A stretch of 64,000 nt of DNA from CBDCGS01 sp965216915 (lineage in GTDB: Bacteria > Pseudomonadota > Alphaproteobacteria > UBA828): contig CBDCGS010000008.1 of NCBI GenBank assembly GCA_965216915.1, positions 248,001 to 312,000 of the forward strand. Reading direction: 5' to 3'. The position numbers were made by a program, and so were the translations under genes. Below, one piece after another: positions 50,776 through 59,459 of this stretch. The notes under the pieces are model-generated. The model saw only the letters and a list, made by a program, of their open reading frames with translations, was not told the DNA's origin and did no database searches. Position 1 is the first letter of the stretch. Each line of letters starts with the position of its first letter.

Positions 50776-52529
50776 CGCATCTCCTCGGCAGGCTCGACTC
50801 CGAACAGGAGAAGCCCCTCAGAAATAACCATCTTCACCGCGCTGATCAATGCGAGCCGTGCGCGCGTGCGCTCCTGCGCGTCGGCGTCGATGAAGCGGAG
50901 AGAGGGCTCGTCGTTGCCACGGTTCCAGAGCAGGTGGAAGGCCGCCGCAAGCTCTTGAAGATAGAACGCGATGCGATGGGGCTCATGCGCGAGTGCGGCG
51001 CCGGTGACGGTGCCGGGCCAGGCGGCGAGGCGCTTGATCAGATCGAGCTCGCCCGGATCGCGCAGAGGGTCGAGCGGGGCGTCGGCCAGCGCGTCCGGCG
51101 CGCGATCGACATCGGGCAGCGCCTCGGCCGCATTGCGCAGCACCGAGCAGATGCGCGCATGGGCGTACTGCACGTAGAAAACGGGATTGTCCTTAGACTG
51201 CTCGGTCACGCGCGTGAGGTCGAAATCGAGCGGCGCGTCGTTGCGCCGCGTCAGCATGATGAAGCGCACGACGTCCTTGCCGACGCGGTCGACCACGTCG
51301 CGGAGCGTGACGAACTGGCCCGCGCGCTTCGACATGGTGACCGGCGTGCCGTCGTCGAGCAGCTTGACCATTTGGCAAAGCTTCACGTCCAGTTGCGCCG
51401 CGCGCTCGGAGAGTGCGGCAACCGCCGCCTGCATGCGCTTGACGTAACCCCCATGGTCGGCGCCCCACACGTCGATCATGTCGGTGAAGCCGCGCTCGAT
51501 CTTGTCGCGGTGATAGGCGATGTCGGTCGCGAAATAGGTCCAGCTGCCGTCGGATTTGCGGAGCGGCCGGTCGACGTCGTCGCCGAACGCGGTGGCACGG
51601 AACAGGCTCTGCGGGCGGGGCTCCCAGTCGTCGGGGTTGGGCTTGCCCTTCGGGGGCTCGAGCACGCCGGTGTAGATCAGCTCTTCGCTCTCCAGCGCGC
51701 CGAAGGCGTCGTCGACCTGCCCGGCCTCGACCAGCTCGCGCTCCGAGCGGAACACGTCGTGGGCCACGCCGAGCGCCGCGAGGTCGTCGCGGATCAGCGC
51801 CATCATCGCCTCGATCGCAAACGCGCGCGTCGCCGGCAGCCAGTCCGCCTCGTCGGCGTCCATCCAGCGCGCGCCGTCTCGCGCCGCAAGCGCTCGGCCT
51901 ACGGGCACGAGGTAGTCGCCGGGGTAGAGCCCCTCGGGGATCGCCTCGATGGTTTCGCCCTGGGCCTCGCGGTAGCGTAGATAGACCGAGCGCGCGAGCG
52001 CATCGACCTGCGCGCCCGCGTCGTTGATGTAGTACTCGCGCGTCACCGCGAAGCCGACATGGGCCAGCAGATGCGCGAGCGCGTCGCCCACCACGGCGCC
52101 CCGCGCATGGCCGACATGGAGCGGCCCGGTGGGGTTGGCCGAGACATATTCGACGTTGACGGCGCGCCCTTCGCCGATGTCGCTCCGGCCATAGGCCCCG
52201 TCGGCGCGCAAGATGTCGACGAGGCGCGCCCGCCAATGCGCGTCGGTCAAACGCAGGTTGAGAAAGCCCGGGCCCGCGACCTCGACCGCGGCGATCGCTT
52301 CGTGCGCCCCCAAGCCCTCGGCGAGCAGGGCCGCGAGATCGCGCGGTTTCATACGCGCCTGCTTGGCGAGCACCAACGCCACGTTGCTCGCGGCATCGCC
52401 ATGCGCCGCCTCGCGGGGCGCCTCCACCGTCACGGCCCCGAGGTTGAGGTCGCCCGGCAGGTCGCCGCGCGCACGGAGCGCCTCGACCGCGGCGACCACC
52501 AGCGCCCTCAGCTCGTCGAACACGCTCAC
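50772..52529 (-). CDS. argS: Arginyl-tRNA synthetase
   Basis: Class I synthetase of 585 aa. The HIGH motif appears as HVGHARGAVVGD near residue 137 after SANPTGPL. MSKRAGQFVTLRDVVDRVG is the KMSKS-region equivalent. C-terminal DALR-type anticodon domain (QYAHARICSVLRNA to VEPAEEMR). Overlaps dgt by four bases. Confidence 0.95.
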   Translation of the reverse strand: MSVFDELRALVVAAVEALRARGDLPGDLNLGAVTVEAPREAAHGDAASNVALVLAKQARMKPRDLAALLAEGLGAHEAIAAVEVAGPGFLNLRLTDAHWRARLVDILRADGAYGRSDIGEGRAVNVEYVSANPTGPLHVGHARGAVVGDALAHLLAHVGFAVTREYYINDAGAQVDALARSVYLRYREAQGETIEAIPEGLYPGDYLVPVGRALAARDGARWMDADEADWLPATRAFAIEAMMALIRDDLAALGVAHDVFRSERELVEAGQVDDAFGALESEELIYTGVLEPPKGKPNPDDWEPRPQSLFRATAFGDDVDRPLRKSDGSWTYFATDIAYHRDKIERGFTDMIDVWGADHGGYVKRMQAAVAALSERAAQLDVKLCQMVKLLDDGTPVTMSKRAGQFVTLRDVVDRVGKDVVRFIMLTRRNDAPLDFDLTRVTEQSKDNPVFYVQYAHARICSVLRNAAEALPDVDRAPDALADAPLDPLRDPGELDLIKRLAAWPGTVTGAALAHEPHRIAFYLQELAAAFHLLWNRGNDEPSLRFIDADAQERTRARLALISAVKMVISEGLLLFGVEPAEEMR

Positions 52530-53719
52530 TGCTCGGCCGCCACGTCGAAGAGGGTGCGGTGCTCTTGAAAGGCGGAGCGATCAGTCATGCCCGCGATGTA
52601 ATCCGCGATCACCCGCGCGGTCGCCGTCGCGTCGTCGGCATCGCAGCGTGCGCGCCATTCCGCCGGCAGGCAGTGGGGCTCCGCCATGAAGAGCGCGAAG
52701 AGATCGCGCACCACACGCCGCGCCTTGCTCGCCATGCGGTTGACGCGGTGATGCCGGTACATGCGCTCGTAGAGAAAATCCTTGAGCGCGCGGTCGTGCG
52801 CGCGCATCTCCGTCGAGAACGCGATCACCGGGCCGTCGAGCGCGCGCACCGCCTCGGCGCTCGACGGCGCCGCGGCGGAGAGCCTGCGGCGGCTCTCCGC
52901 CAGCACGTCGTCCACCATGGCGCCGATCATGCGCCGCACGGCCTCGTGGATCAAACGGCTTTCGTCGAGGCCGGGGTGGCTTTCCATCACGTCCGCGAAG
53001 ATCGGGCCGACCAGCGGCACCGTGCGCAGATCCGCGATGGCGAAAAGCCCGGCGCGGAGCCCGTCGTCGACATCGTGATTGTTGTAGGCGATGTCATCGG
53101 CGAGCGCGGCGACCTGGGCTTCGGGGCCCGGCTGCGTGTCGAGCTCGAGGTCGTGTGCGGCGTTGTAGCGCGCGATGATCTCCGGCAGCGTGCCGGGCAG
53201 CAGCGGGCCGTTGTGCTTGGCGATGCCCTCGAGCGTCTCCCAGGTGAGGTTGAGCCCGTCGAAATCGGCATAGCGCTGCTCGAGCGCGGTGAGAATGCGG
53301 AGCGTCTGGGCGTTGTGGTCGAAGCCCCCATGAGGTGCCATCGCCTCGGCGAGCGCGTCCTCGCCGGCGTGGCCGAAGGGCGTGTGGCCGAGGTCGTGGG
53401 CGAGCGCCAGCGCCTCCGCTAGATCCTCGTCGAGGCCGAGCACGCGCGAGATCGAGCGCGCGATCTGCGCCGCTTCGAGGCTATGGGTGAGGCGCGTCCG
53501 GTAATAGTCGCCCTCGTGATAGACGAACACCTGGGTCTTGTACTCGAGCCGGCGGAAGGCCGCGCTGTGGATGATGCGGTCGCGGTCGCGCTGGAAGGCC
53601 GTGCGCGTCGCGCTCTCGGGCTCGGCGTGGAAGCGCCCGCGGCTCGCTGCCGGGTCGGTCGCGTAGGCGGCGCGGTCGGCGCGTGCCGCCGGTGCCGGGG
53701 AGGGCGCGCGCGCGGCCAT
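52526..53719 (-). CDS. dgt: dGTP triphosphohydrolase-like protein
   Basis: HD-domain dNTPase of 397 aa. DRIIHSAAFRRLEYKTQVFV is the family start; H...HD...D ligands come from RTRLTHSLEAAQIARSI, ALAHDLGHTPFGHAGE and the later Asp in ADDIAYNNHDVDDGL. It degrades dNTPs to nucleoside and triphosphate. The start touches the stop of the upstream membrane-protein gene by one base, tying it to the proton-channel operon. Confidence 0.92.
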   Translation of the reverse strand: MAARAPSPAPAARADRAAYATDPAASRGRFHAEPESATRTAFQRDRDRIIHSAAFRRLEYKTQVFVYHEGDYYRTRLTHSLEAAQIARSISRVLGLDEDLAEALALAHDLGHTPFGHAGEDALAEAMAPHGGFDHNAQTLRILTALEQRYADFDGLNLTWETLEGIAKHNGPLLPGTLPEIIARYNAAHDLELDTQPGPEAQVAALADDIAYNNHDVDDGLRAGLFAIADLRTVPLVGPIFADVMESHPGLDESRLIHEAVRRMIGAMVDDVLAESRRRLSAAAPSSAEAVRALDGPVIAFSTEMRAHDRALKDFLYERMYRHHRVNRMASKARRVVRDLFALFMAEPHCLPAEWRARCDADDATATARVIADYIAGMTDRSAFQEHRTLFDVAAEQ

Positions 53720-54234
53720 TACAAATGGCTCTCCGGGCCGCGGATCGGCTCGAGCCGCTTCTCCGGCAGCAGGATCGGCGGCTCGACGGCGTAGAAGGTC
53801 GCGACATCGGGCGCGCTCTCGCCCTCGGCCTCGCCCTCGGCGGTGTCGTCGCCGGGGAGCCGCATCGCGACCTCCTGGCCGGAGCGGCGCGTCTCGCGCA
53901 TCGCCGATTGCAGCTCCTGGGCGAGGCGGGTGTCCCAGTCCATGACGAAGAAGCGCGGCTCCTCGTCGATCTTGAGCCAGAGGTAGATCGCCTCGTCCTC
54001 ACGCAGCGCCGCGCCGATGACGCGCGCCGCGCTCAGATCCTCGGTCGCCATGGTGACCGGCTTGGGACGCGAAAGAAGCTCGCTATGGGCGAAATAGCCG
54101 AGCGCGATCGCGCCCGCGAACAGCGCCACCGCGGCGGTCTTCCAGCGCGTTCTCCGGCGCGACCACACCGCGATCCCGGCGAGCGCGGCCCCGATCAGCG
54201 CGAGCGCCACATAGAAATAGGAGAAGCTATCCAC
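53719..54234 (-). CDS. Two-helix membrane protein of the ExbB/ExbD-like operon
   Basis: Protein of 171 aa (GTG 54234, overlapping the upstream gene by eight bases). Two membrane helices (about 5-22 and 31-47) are followed by a domain containing AARVIGAALREDEAIYLWLKIDEEPRFFVMDWDTRLAQELQSAM, then an acidic linker and a C-terminal ILLPEKRLEPIR. The middle resembles a small mixed alpha/beta domain. Not recognised. Its place after the ExbB- and ExbD-like genes suggests a third subunit or effector. Confidence 0.7.
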   Translation of the reverse strand: MDSFSYFYVALALIGAALAGIAVWSRRRTRWKTAAVALFAGAIALGYFAHSELLSRPKPVTMATEDLSAARVIGAALREDEAIYLWLKIDEEPRFFVMDWDTRLAQELQSAMRETRRSGQEVAMRLPGDDTAEGEAEGESAPDVATFYAVEPPILLPEKRLEPIRGPESHL

Positions 54235-54868
54235 CGCCTTGCGCCGCCCCCGCTTGCTGGCTGTCCGCATATTCCTTGATCAGAGAGCGCTGGATATCAT
54301 TGATGCTGTCGTGGATCAGGCTGCCTTTCGCGGTCAAAGCGAAGCGGACGACGGTCAGCTCCTGGCGGTGGAACGTCACCTCCACCTCCTTCTCGATGAT
54401 CTGCACAGGCCGTTCGTCACCCTCGCGCTTCACGCTCACCACCACCTTCGCCGGGATCGGGCTCGGCTGGTAGATGTCCTGGATGCGATAGGCCTGCAGG
54501 TTGACGATCCATTCGCCCGGCACGATGCCACGGCTGTAGACGATCTCATAGTTGATGTCGGTGACGTCGTAGAGGTGGCCGAGGTCGTCGCGCAAGAGGT
54601 TGATGACGGCGTTGCCCTTGTTGGGGAAGCCGACCGGCACATGGTCCGGCGCCTTGACCCAGAGGTCGAGGTCGGCGTCGATCTCGGGCGGCCACAGCAC
54701 TTCGACGATGACGTTGCCGGGATCGGAGATGCTGGTCTCCTCCATCTCGGCCTCGGCGCCCGGATTGATGAAGGGCAGCAGCATCAGCACCATCGCGACG
54801 AAGGCCGCGAGCGCGAGCAGCGTCACGTCACGAAAGATCGTGCCGCTGTCGTCGTCAAAGTCTTCCAT
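54227..54868 (-). CDS. ExbD/MotB-like one-helix protein with beta domain
   Basis: Protein of 213 aa. A short acidic N-terminus (MEDFDDDSG) precedes one membrane helix (about 14-34), opened by Asp14 (RDVTLLALAAF), in the style of ExbD. The periplasmic part contains ADLDLWVKAPDHVPVGFPNK, then VINLLRDDLG and NYEIVYSRGIVPGEWIVNL, which resembles the DUF2135/YfaP-type sandwich. A C-terminal helix ends GAAQGGG. Overlaps the MotA/ExbB-like gene by 14 bases. It lacks the ExbD C-terminal fold and has no MotB peptidoglycan domain, so it is a diverged partner. Confidence 0.72.
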   Translation of the reverse strand: MEDFDDDSGTIFRDVTLLALAAFVAMVLMLLPFINPGAEAEMEETSISDPGNVIVEVLWPPEIDADLDLWVKAPDHVPVGFPNKGNAVINLLRDDLGHLYDVTDINYEIVYSRGIVPGEWIVNLQAYRIQDIYQPSPIPAKVVVSVKREGDERPVQIIEKEVEVTFHRQELTVVRFALTAKGSLIHDSINDIQRSLIKEYADSQQAGAAQGGG

Positions 54869-55448
54869 TGACCGATAAGATCTCGCTGTAGAGCGTCGAG
54901 GTGCCGGTTGCCAGAATCCGGTGATTGACCGTGAGCCAGAGACCGAGCACGGCGCCCTCGAGGGTGGTGTAGAGCGCGACCGACATGCCGGTGATCAGCT
55001 CCGAGATCATCGGCTGCACCGCCGCGAGGTCGCCGGCGTCCTCCGCCGAGACGCCCGAGAGTGCGATGATGAAGCCGGCCACCGTGCCGATCAGGCCGAG
55101 CACGACGAGCGCGCTCGCGAATTGGCGGATCACCAGGATGCGGCTGAAGAGCTTCGCCTTGAGCGCTTCGGCCATCAGCTCGGGCCGGCCCTCTGCGTAG
55201 GCGCGCGCCCGTTCCGAGGCGTCGGTGCCGCCTGCCTTGACGCGGTTGAGCTCGCGGCTGGTCTTGATCAGCTTGTGGGCGCAAAGCGCGAGGCCGACCA
55301 CGAAGACGCCGAAGATGACGTAAACCAGGCCGGTCGGGTCGGCATCGATCAGGCTCGCGATCCAGCCCCGCGCGGCGGCCAGCCCGAGCAGCGCCACGCC
55401 GACTAGGTTGACCACGATAAAACGGTACAGAAGCAGATAGTTGCGCAC
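54855..55448 (-). CDS. MotA/TolQ/ExbB-family proton-channel-like protein
   Basis: Membrane protein of 197 aa. Helices at about 8-25, 38-58, 112-135 and 150-170 flank a cytoplasmic loop (TSRELNRVKAGGTDASERARAYAEG). The GLIGTVAGFIIALSG segment (around 118-132) is the TolQ/ExbB TM3 signature, and LYTTLEGAVLGLW with Thr residues matches TM4. ATG start, 143 bases from divergent erpA. First gene of a three-gene operon continuing into dgt and argS. Confidence 0.82.
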   Translation of the reverse strand: MRNYLLLYRFIVVNLVGVALLGLAAARGWIASLIDADPTGLVYVIFGVFVVGLALCAHKLIKTSRELNRVKAGGTDASERARAYAEGRPELMAEALKAKLFSRILVIRQFASALVVLGLIGTVAGFIIALSGVSAEDAGDLAAVQPMISELITGMSVALYTTLEGAVLGLWLTVNHRILATGTSTLYSEILSVNGRL

Positions 55449-55591
55449 CGATCTTTCCCTATCCGCTGCGCGTGGTAACGCACTCCGCCGGCCCTGTCGA
55501 TGCTTTCGGCCTCGGCGGAAAGCGATGATTGACAGAACCGTGCTATGCTCTACCTAACGCATGTGGCAACAAATTCGAGACGACGCGCGCC

Positions 55592-55963
55592 ATGGCTCAA
55601 CCGATTGAATTTGCGGCACCCGAGAGTGATATCGGCGAGATCGGCCTCTCGGCGAGCGCTGCCAAGCGGATCGCGACGCTCATCGCGGCCGAGGACAAGC
55701 CGGAGCTGATGCTGCGGGTCACGGTCTCGGGCGGCGGCTGCTCGGGCTTTCAATATGGCTTCGATTTCGACAGCGAGCGGCGGCTCGACGACATCGCCAT
55801 CGAGCGCGACGGCGTGACCGTGCTGATCGACACCGTCTCGGCCGGCTATATGGCGGGCTCCGAGATCGACTATGTCGAGGACCTGATCGGCGCCTCCTTC
55901 CGCATCAATAACCCGAACGCCGTCTCAGCCTGCGGCTGCGGCACCTCGTTCTCGCTCGTCTGA
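55592..55963 (+). CDS. erpA: Iron-sulfur cluster insertion protein ErpA
   Basis: A-type Fe-S carrier of 123 aa. The three ligand cysteines are C50 (GGGCSGFQY) and C114/C116 (SACGCGTSFS). ATG 55592 is preferred over an in-frame ATG at 55529 because homology starts there. Divergent from the ExbB-like gene; xth and a GFA gene follow. Confidence 0.92.
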   Translation: MAQPIEFAAPESDIGEIGLSASAAKRIATLIAAEDKPELMLRVTVSGGGCSGFQYGFDFDSERRLDDIAIERDGVTVLIDTVSAGYMAGSEIDYVEDLIGASFRINNPNAVSACGCGTSFSLV

Positions 55964-55997
55964 GCGCTGGCACGAGCGGGGAGGGGGCGGGGCTGCG

Positions 55998-56771
55998 GTG
56001 AAAATCGCGACCTGGAACGTCAACTCCATCAAGGCGCGGTTGCCCAACGTTCTGGCCTGGCTCGAGGGCTTCGGGCCCGATGTCGCGCTCTTGCAGGAGA
56101 CCAAGTGCATCGACGAGAACTTTCCGCGCCTCGAGATCGAGGACCGCGGCTACAACGTCGCTGTCCACGGCCAGAAGAGCTACAACGGCGTCGCCATCCT
56201 CAGCAAGCGGCCGCTCGAGGATGTGAGCTATGGCCTCGCGGGCGACGAGAGCGACGCGCAGGCGCGCTATGTCGAGGCAGTGACCGGCGGTGTGCGCGTC
56301 GCGTCGATCTATCTGCCGAACGGCAATCCCGTCGCCTCCGACAAGTATCCCTACAAGCTCGCCTGGATGGATCGGCTCGCGGCGCACGCCGAGGTCCTGC
56401 TCGGCTATGAGGAGCCGGTCGTGCTCGGCGGCGACTACAACATCGTGCCGGCCGACCGCGACGTCTACGACCCGAAGGCCTGGGCCGATGACGCGCTCTG
56501 CCAAACCGATTCGCGCGCCCGCTTTCGCATGTTGCTCCACATGGGCTACACCGAGGCGTTCCGCGCGCTCCATCCCGAGGTCGCCCCAGCCTATACGTTC
56601 TGGGACTATCAGAAGGGCCGGTGGCAGCGCGGCGAGGGCCTGCGCATCGACCATTTGCTGCTGTCGCCCGAGGCTGCCGACCGCCTCGCCGCCTGCGAGA
56701 TCGACAGCGGCCCCCGCGGCGAGCCCAAGGCCTCCGACCACGCACCCATTTGGTGCGAGCTGAGAGAATGA
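55998..56771 (+). CDS. xth: Exodeoxyribonuclease III
   Basis: AP endonuclease/3'-exonuclease of 257 aa. Motifs visible: KIATWNVNSIKARLPNV, LLQETKC (metal Glu near residue 35), GGDYNIVPADRDVYDP (Asp/Asn near 150) and the C-terminal KASDHAPIW with catalytic Asp-His. GTG start with a GGGGGCGGGG leader. Its stop overlaps the next gene (ATGA). Confidence 0.94.
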   Translation: MKIATWNVNSIKARLPNVLAWLEGFGPDVALLQETKCIDENFPRLEIEDRGYNVAVHGQKSYNGVAILSKRPLEDVSYGLAGDESDAQARYVEAVTGGVRVASIYLPNGNPVASDKYPYKLAWMDRLAAHAEVLLGYEEPVVLGGDYNIVPADRDVYDPKAWADDALCQTDSRARFRMLLHMGYTEAFRALHPEVAPAYTFWDYQKGRWQRGEGLRIDHLLLSPEAADRLAACEIDSGPRGEPKASDHAPIWCELRE

Positions 56772-57172
56772 GCGAGAGCATGGCGTTCGAAGGCGGCTGC
56801 CATTGCGGCGCGGTGCGCTTCCGCGTCGAGGGCAAGCCGCTCTGGGTGGTGCATTGCCATTGCGACGATTGCCGCAACACCTCCGCTGCGCCGGTCTCGA
56901 CCTTCGTCGGCGTGCGGGACACGGACTTCACGGTGACCAAGGGCGAGCGCCGGGCCTATGCCTCCTCGCCGGGCGTCGCGCGGAGCTTTTGCGCGGCCTG
57001 CGGCACGCCGCTCACCTACGAAGGGGCGCGGTTTCCCGGTGAGGTCCATATCCTGATCGGTGCCCTCGACGAGCCCGCGCGCTTCACGCCGCGGGCCCAC
57101 GTCCACACGGTCGACCAGCTGCCCTGGCTCAAGATGGACGACGGCCTGAAGCGCTTTACGCACAGCTCATAG
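56768..57172 (+). CDS. GFA family glutathione-dependent zinc protein
   Basis: Predicted GFA-fold protein of 134 aa. The N-terminal motif GGCHCGAVRF (CxC) and CHCDDCRNTS (CxC..C), with FCAACGTPL later, form the conserved zinc and glutathione cysteines. Relatives assist formaldehyde-glutathione condensation, though many act on unknown substrates. Overlaps xth by four bases, start ATG 56768. Confidence 0.85.
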   Translation: MSESMAFEGGCHCGAVRFRVEGKPLWVVHCHCDDCRNTSAAPVSTFVGVRDTDFTVTKGERRAYASSPGVARSFCAACGTPLTYEGARFPGEVHILIGALDEPARFTPRAHVHTVDQLPWLKMDDGLKRFTHSS

Positions 57173-57268
57173 TGCGCAGCTGTGCTGCCGTGGGCCCCAC
57201 GCACGCCGCGCTGCACGATCCATACCGGCCGCTCCTTCCCCACCCGGATCTTCATTTCAGACCATTAT

Positions 57269-57294
57269 CCTCGGTTCGAGCCCGAGGATGAGGG
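57269..57294. repeat. REP-type repeat, copy of 37632 unit
   Basis: CCTCGGTTCGAGCCCGAGGATGAGGG nearly matches the unit at 37632-37657 (CTCGGGTCGAGCCCGAGGACGAAGGG). Palindromic around TCGA. Sits in the 168-base gap between convergent genes ending at 57172 and 57341, where it may also help stop transcription. Confidence 0.6.
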
Positions 57295-57340
57295 TGATGG
57301 TGCGTCCCTGGTGGGAGGCCGCGCAAGCGGCGGCGCCCGC

Positions 57341-58393
57341 TTAGCCCTCCAGCAGCGCGAAGCCGACGGTGAAGCCGGGGCCGAGGCTCGACATCAGGCG
57401 GCGCGGGCTGGCCATGCCGTTGGCGCGCGCGAGCGATTGCTCGAGCACGAACATCACAGTTGCGGCGGACATGTTGCCGTAGTCGCGCAGCACGGCGCGC
57501 GGCAGGTCGAGCGCGCCGTTGCCGGCATCGAGCGCGCTCTCCAGCGCATCGAGCACCTTGGTGCCGCCCGGGTGGCATACCAGCTCGTCGATGTCGCCGA
57601 GCGTTAGGTTCTCTCCGGCCAAGAACGTGTCGACCGCCTCGCGCATGCGGGTGCGCACGATCTGCGGGATCTCGCGGGAGAACAGCACGCCGAAGCCGTC
57701 GTCCTCCATGCGCCAGCCCATCACGTCGAGCGAGTTGGGCCAGGTATGCTCGCCCCACGCCGTGAGCGCGGGGCCCGCCGCTTCGGTCGAGAGCAGGGCC
57801 GCCGCGGCGCCGTCACCGAACAGCGCGGTCGCAACCAGATTGGCGGTCGAGCGATCCTGCTTGCGGAAGGTGAGCCCGCACAGCTCGACGACGAGAAAGA
57901 GCACCTTGGCGCCCGGCATTGCCTGGGCGAGCGCGGCGGCGCGCGCCATCCCGATCACGCCGCCGGCGCAGCCGAGGCCGAAAATGGGGAGCCTCTGCAC
58001 GTCGCGCCGAAACGCCATGCGCTCGACAAGCAGCGCATCGAGGCTCGGCGTGGCGATCCCGGTGGTCGAGGCGACGACGAGCATGTCGATCGCCTCCGCG
58101 CCGAGCCCCGCCTCGTCGAGGCAGCGCCCGGCGGCCTCCTCGAGCAGCGCCACCGCGTTCTCGACGTAGAGGTCGTTGCGCTCAGCGAAGGGGTGCGAGT
58201 CGAGGTACCAGGTGAAGGGCACGCAGGAACGGCGGGTGTGGATATCCGCGTTCTGGAAGATCGCTTTGAGGCGCTGCGTGTCGGCGAAGGCGCCGCCCCA
58301 ATGGCGTGCCGCCTCGCGCACGGCGTCGTCTTGGCTGATCACGTGGGACGGCACCGCGGTCGCCACCGCCTCGAGGCGCGCGCGATCGGTCAT
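57341..58393 (-). CDS. Type III polyketide synthase
   Basis: Chalcone-synthase-like enzyme of 350 aa. The triad is clear: C142 in FGLGCAGGV, H274 in VCHPGGTKVLDAL and N307 in DYGNMSAATVMFVLEQSL, the GNMSAAT form being usual for bacterial alkylpyrone/resorcinol synthases. It would condense malonyl-CoA with an acyl starter. Follows the AIR-synthase-like gene after 12 bases; usual tailoring partners (methyltransferase, oxidase) are not seen. The product is unknown. Confidence 0.88.
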   Translation of the reverse strand: MTDRARLEAVATAVPSHVISQDDAVREAARHWGGAFADTQRLKAIFQNADIHTRRSCVPFTWYLDSHPFAERNDLYVENAVALLEEAAGRCLDEAGLGAEAIDMLVVASTTGIATPSLDALLVERMAFRRDVQRLPIFGLGCAGGVIGMARAAALAQAMPGAKVLFLVVELCGLTFRKQDRSTANLVATALFGDGAAAALLSTEAAGPALTAWGEHTWPNSLDVMGWRMEDDGFGVLFSREIPQIVRTRMREAVDTFLAGENLTLGDIDELVCHPGGTKVLDALESALDAGNGALDLPRAVLRDYGNMSAATVMFVLEQSLARANGMASPRRLMSSLGPGFTVGFALLEG

Positions 58394-58405
58394 GGTGTTC
58401 CTCTC

Positions 58406-59440
58406 TCAGGCTTCGTCGCGCAGCACGCGGATCACTTCGTCGCGGATGTGGCGCGTGAGCGCGCGGCCGTCGGTGAACCGCACGCCGGGCGCTGCGTCCG
58501 CGGTCGCGATGCGCGCGGCGGCAAATCCGTCGGCTTTCAGGGCCGCGAGCGCCTCGTCGGCGCGCGTTTCCGGAAAGCCGGCGAGCAGCGCGCCCGAGGC
58601 GAGCAAGCCCCACGCATCGATCCCGAGCGCATCCGCGAGCGCGCGTCCGGGCTCGAACCACAGCACGGCGGCTTCGTCGACCACCAAGCCGATGGCCGAG
58701 GCATCCGCCATCTCGTGCAGGCCGGCCGAGAGGCCGCCCTCGGTGGGATCATGCATCGTGGACGCGCCGAGCGCCGTGGCGCGCAGGGCGGCGTCGACCA
58801 CCGAGATTCCCGGCGTGGCGAGGGCGCCCCGCGCTGCATCGAGCAGCGGCGCGGGCACGCGCCCGGCGAGGCGCGCCGCCGCCTCCGCCGCCAGCACGGC
58901 GGCGCCTTCGACGGGCGCCGGACCGATTTGAAGCACCGCATCGCCCGGTTCCAGGCCAGCCGTCCGCACGTAATGCCCGTCCGTGGCCAAGCCCATCATG
59001 CTGCCCACCACCACCGGCTGACGCACCACATCGGTCACCTCGATATGTCCGCCGATGAGCACGATATCGAGGCGGTGCAGGGCGTCGTGCATGTCGGCGA
59101 ACAGTGCGCGCACATCGCCCGGCGTGGTGCCGCACGGGAGCAGCACGGTCGCGCTGAACCAGCGCGGGCGCGCGCCCATGACCGCGATGTCGTTGGCGTT
59201 GACCACCACCGCGTGGGCGCCGACGTCTTGGCCGGTCAGCGTCACCGGATCGCTCGCCGCGACCAGCATGCCGTCCGGCAGCGCGATCACGCCGGCGTCC
59301 TCGCCGATGGTGGGCGGCAGCGCAAGGTCGGGCGGCGGCGGGCGTCCTGGATCGAGCACCTCGGCCAGCAATGCGCTCGGCAGCTTACCGATCTCGAGCG
59401 GCGCGTCGTCGCGCGCGTGCTTGGGGGTGTCGGCGTTCAT
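58406..59440 (-). CDS. AIR synthase-like (HypE/PurM-fold) protein
   Basis: ATP-binding PurM-fold protein of 344 aa. IGEDAGVIAL (near residue 43), then VVNANDIAVMGARPRWF, LIGGHIEVTDVV and the C-terminal domain HDPTEGGLSAGLHEMADAS match HypE/ThiL/SelD-related enzymes. HypE's C-terminal Cys is absent, so hydrogenase maturation is unlikely. ATG 59440 is chosen; the frame is open upstream without homology. Pairing with a type III PKS gene suggests a role in its product's synthesis. Confidence 0.78.
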   Translation of the reverse strand: MNADTPKHARDDAPLEIGKLPSALLAEVLDPGRPPPPDLALPPTIGEDAGVIALPDGMLVAASDPVTLTGQDVGAHAVVVNANDIAVMGARPRWFSATVLLPCGTTPGDVRALFADMHDALHRLDIVLIGGHIEVTDVVRQPVVVGSMMGLATDGHYVRTAGLEPGDAVLQIGPAPVEGAAVLAAEAAARLAGRVPAPLLDAARGALATPGISVVDAALRATALGASTMHDPTEGGLSAGLHEMADASAIGLVVDEAAVLWFEPGRALADALGIDAWGLLASGALLAGFPETRADEALAALKADGFAAARIATADAAPGVRFTDGRALTRHIRDEVIRVLRDEA

Positions 59441-59459
59441 GCGCGTCAAGCGGGGCGGT

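Noticed and set aside
58406..59440. HypE assignment for hydrogenase maturation
   Set aside because: No other hyp or hydrogenase genes are nearby, and the C-terminal Cys needed for thiocyanate formation is missing.
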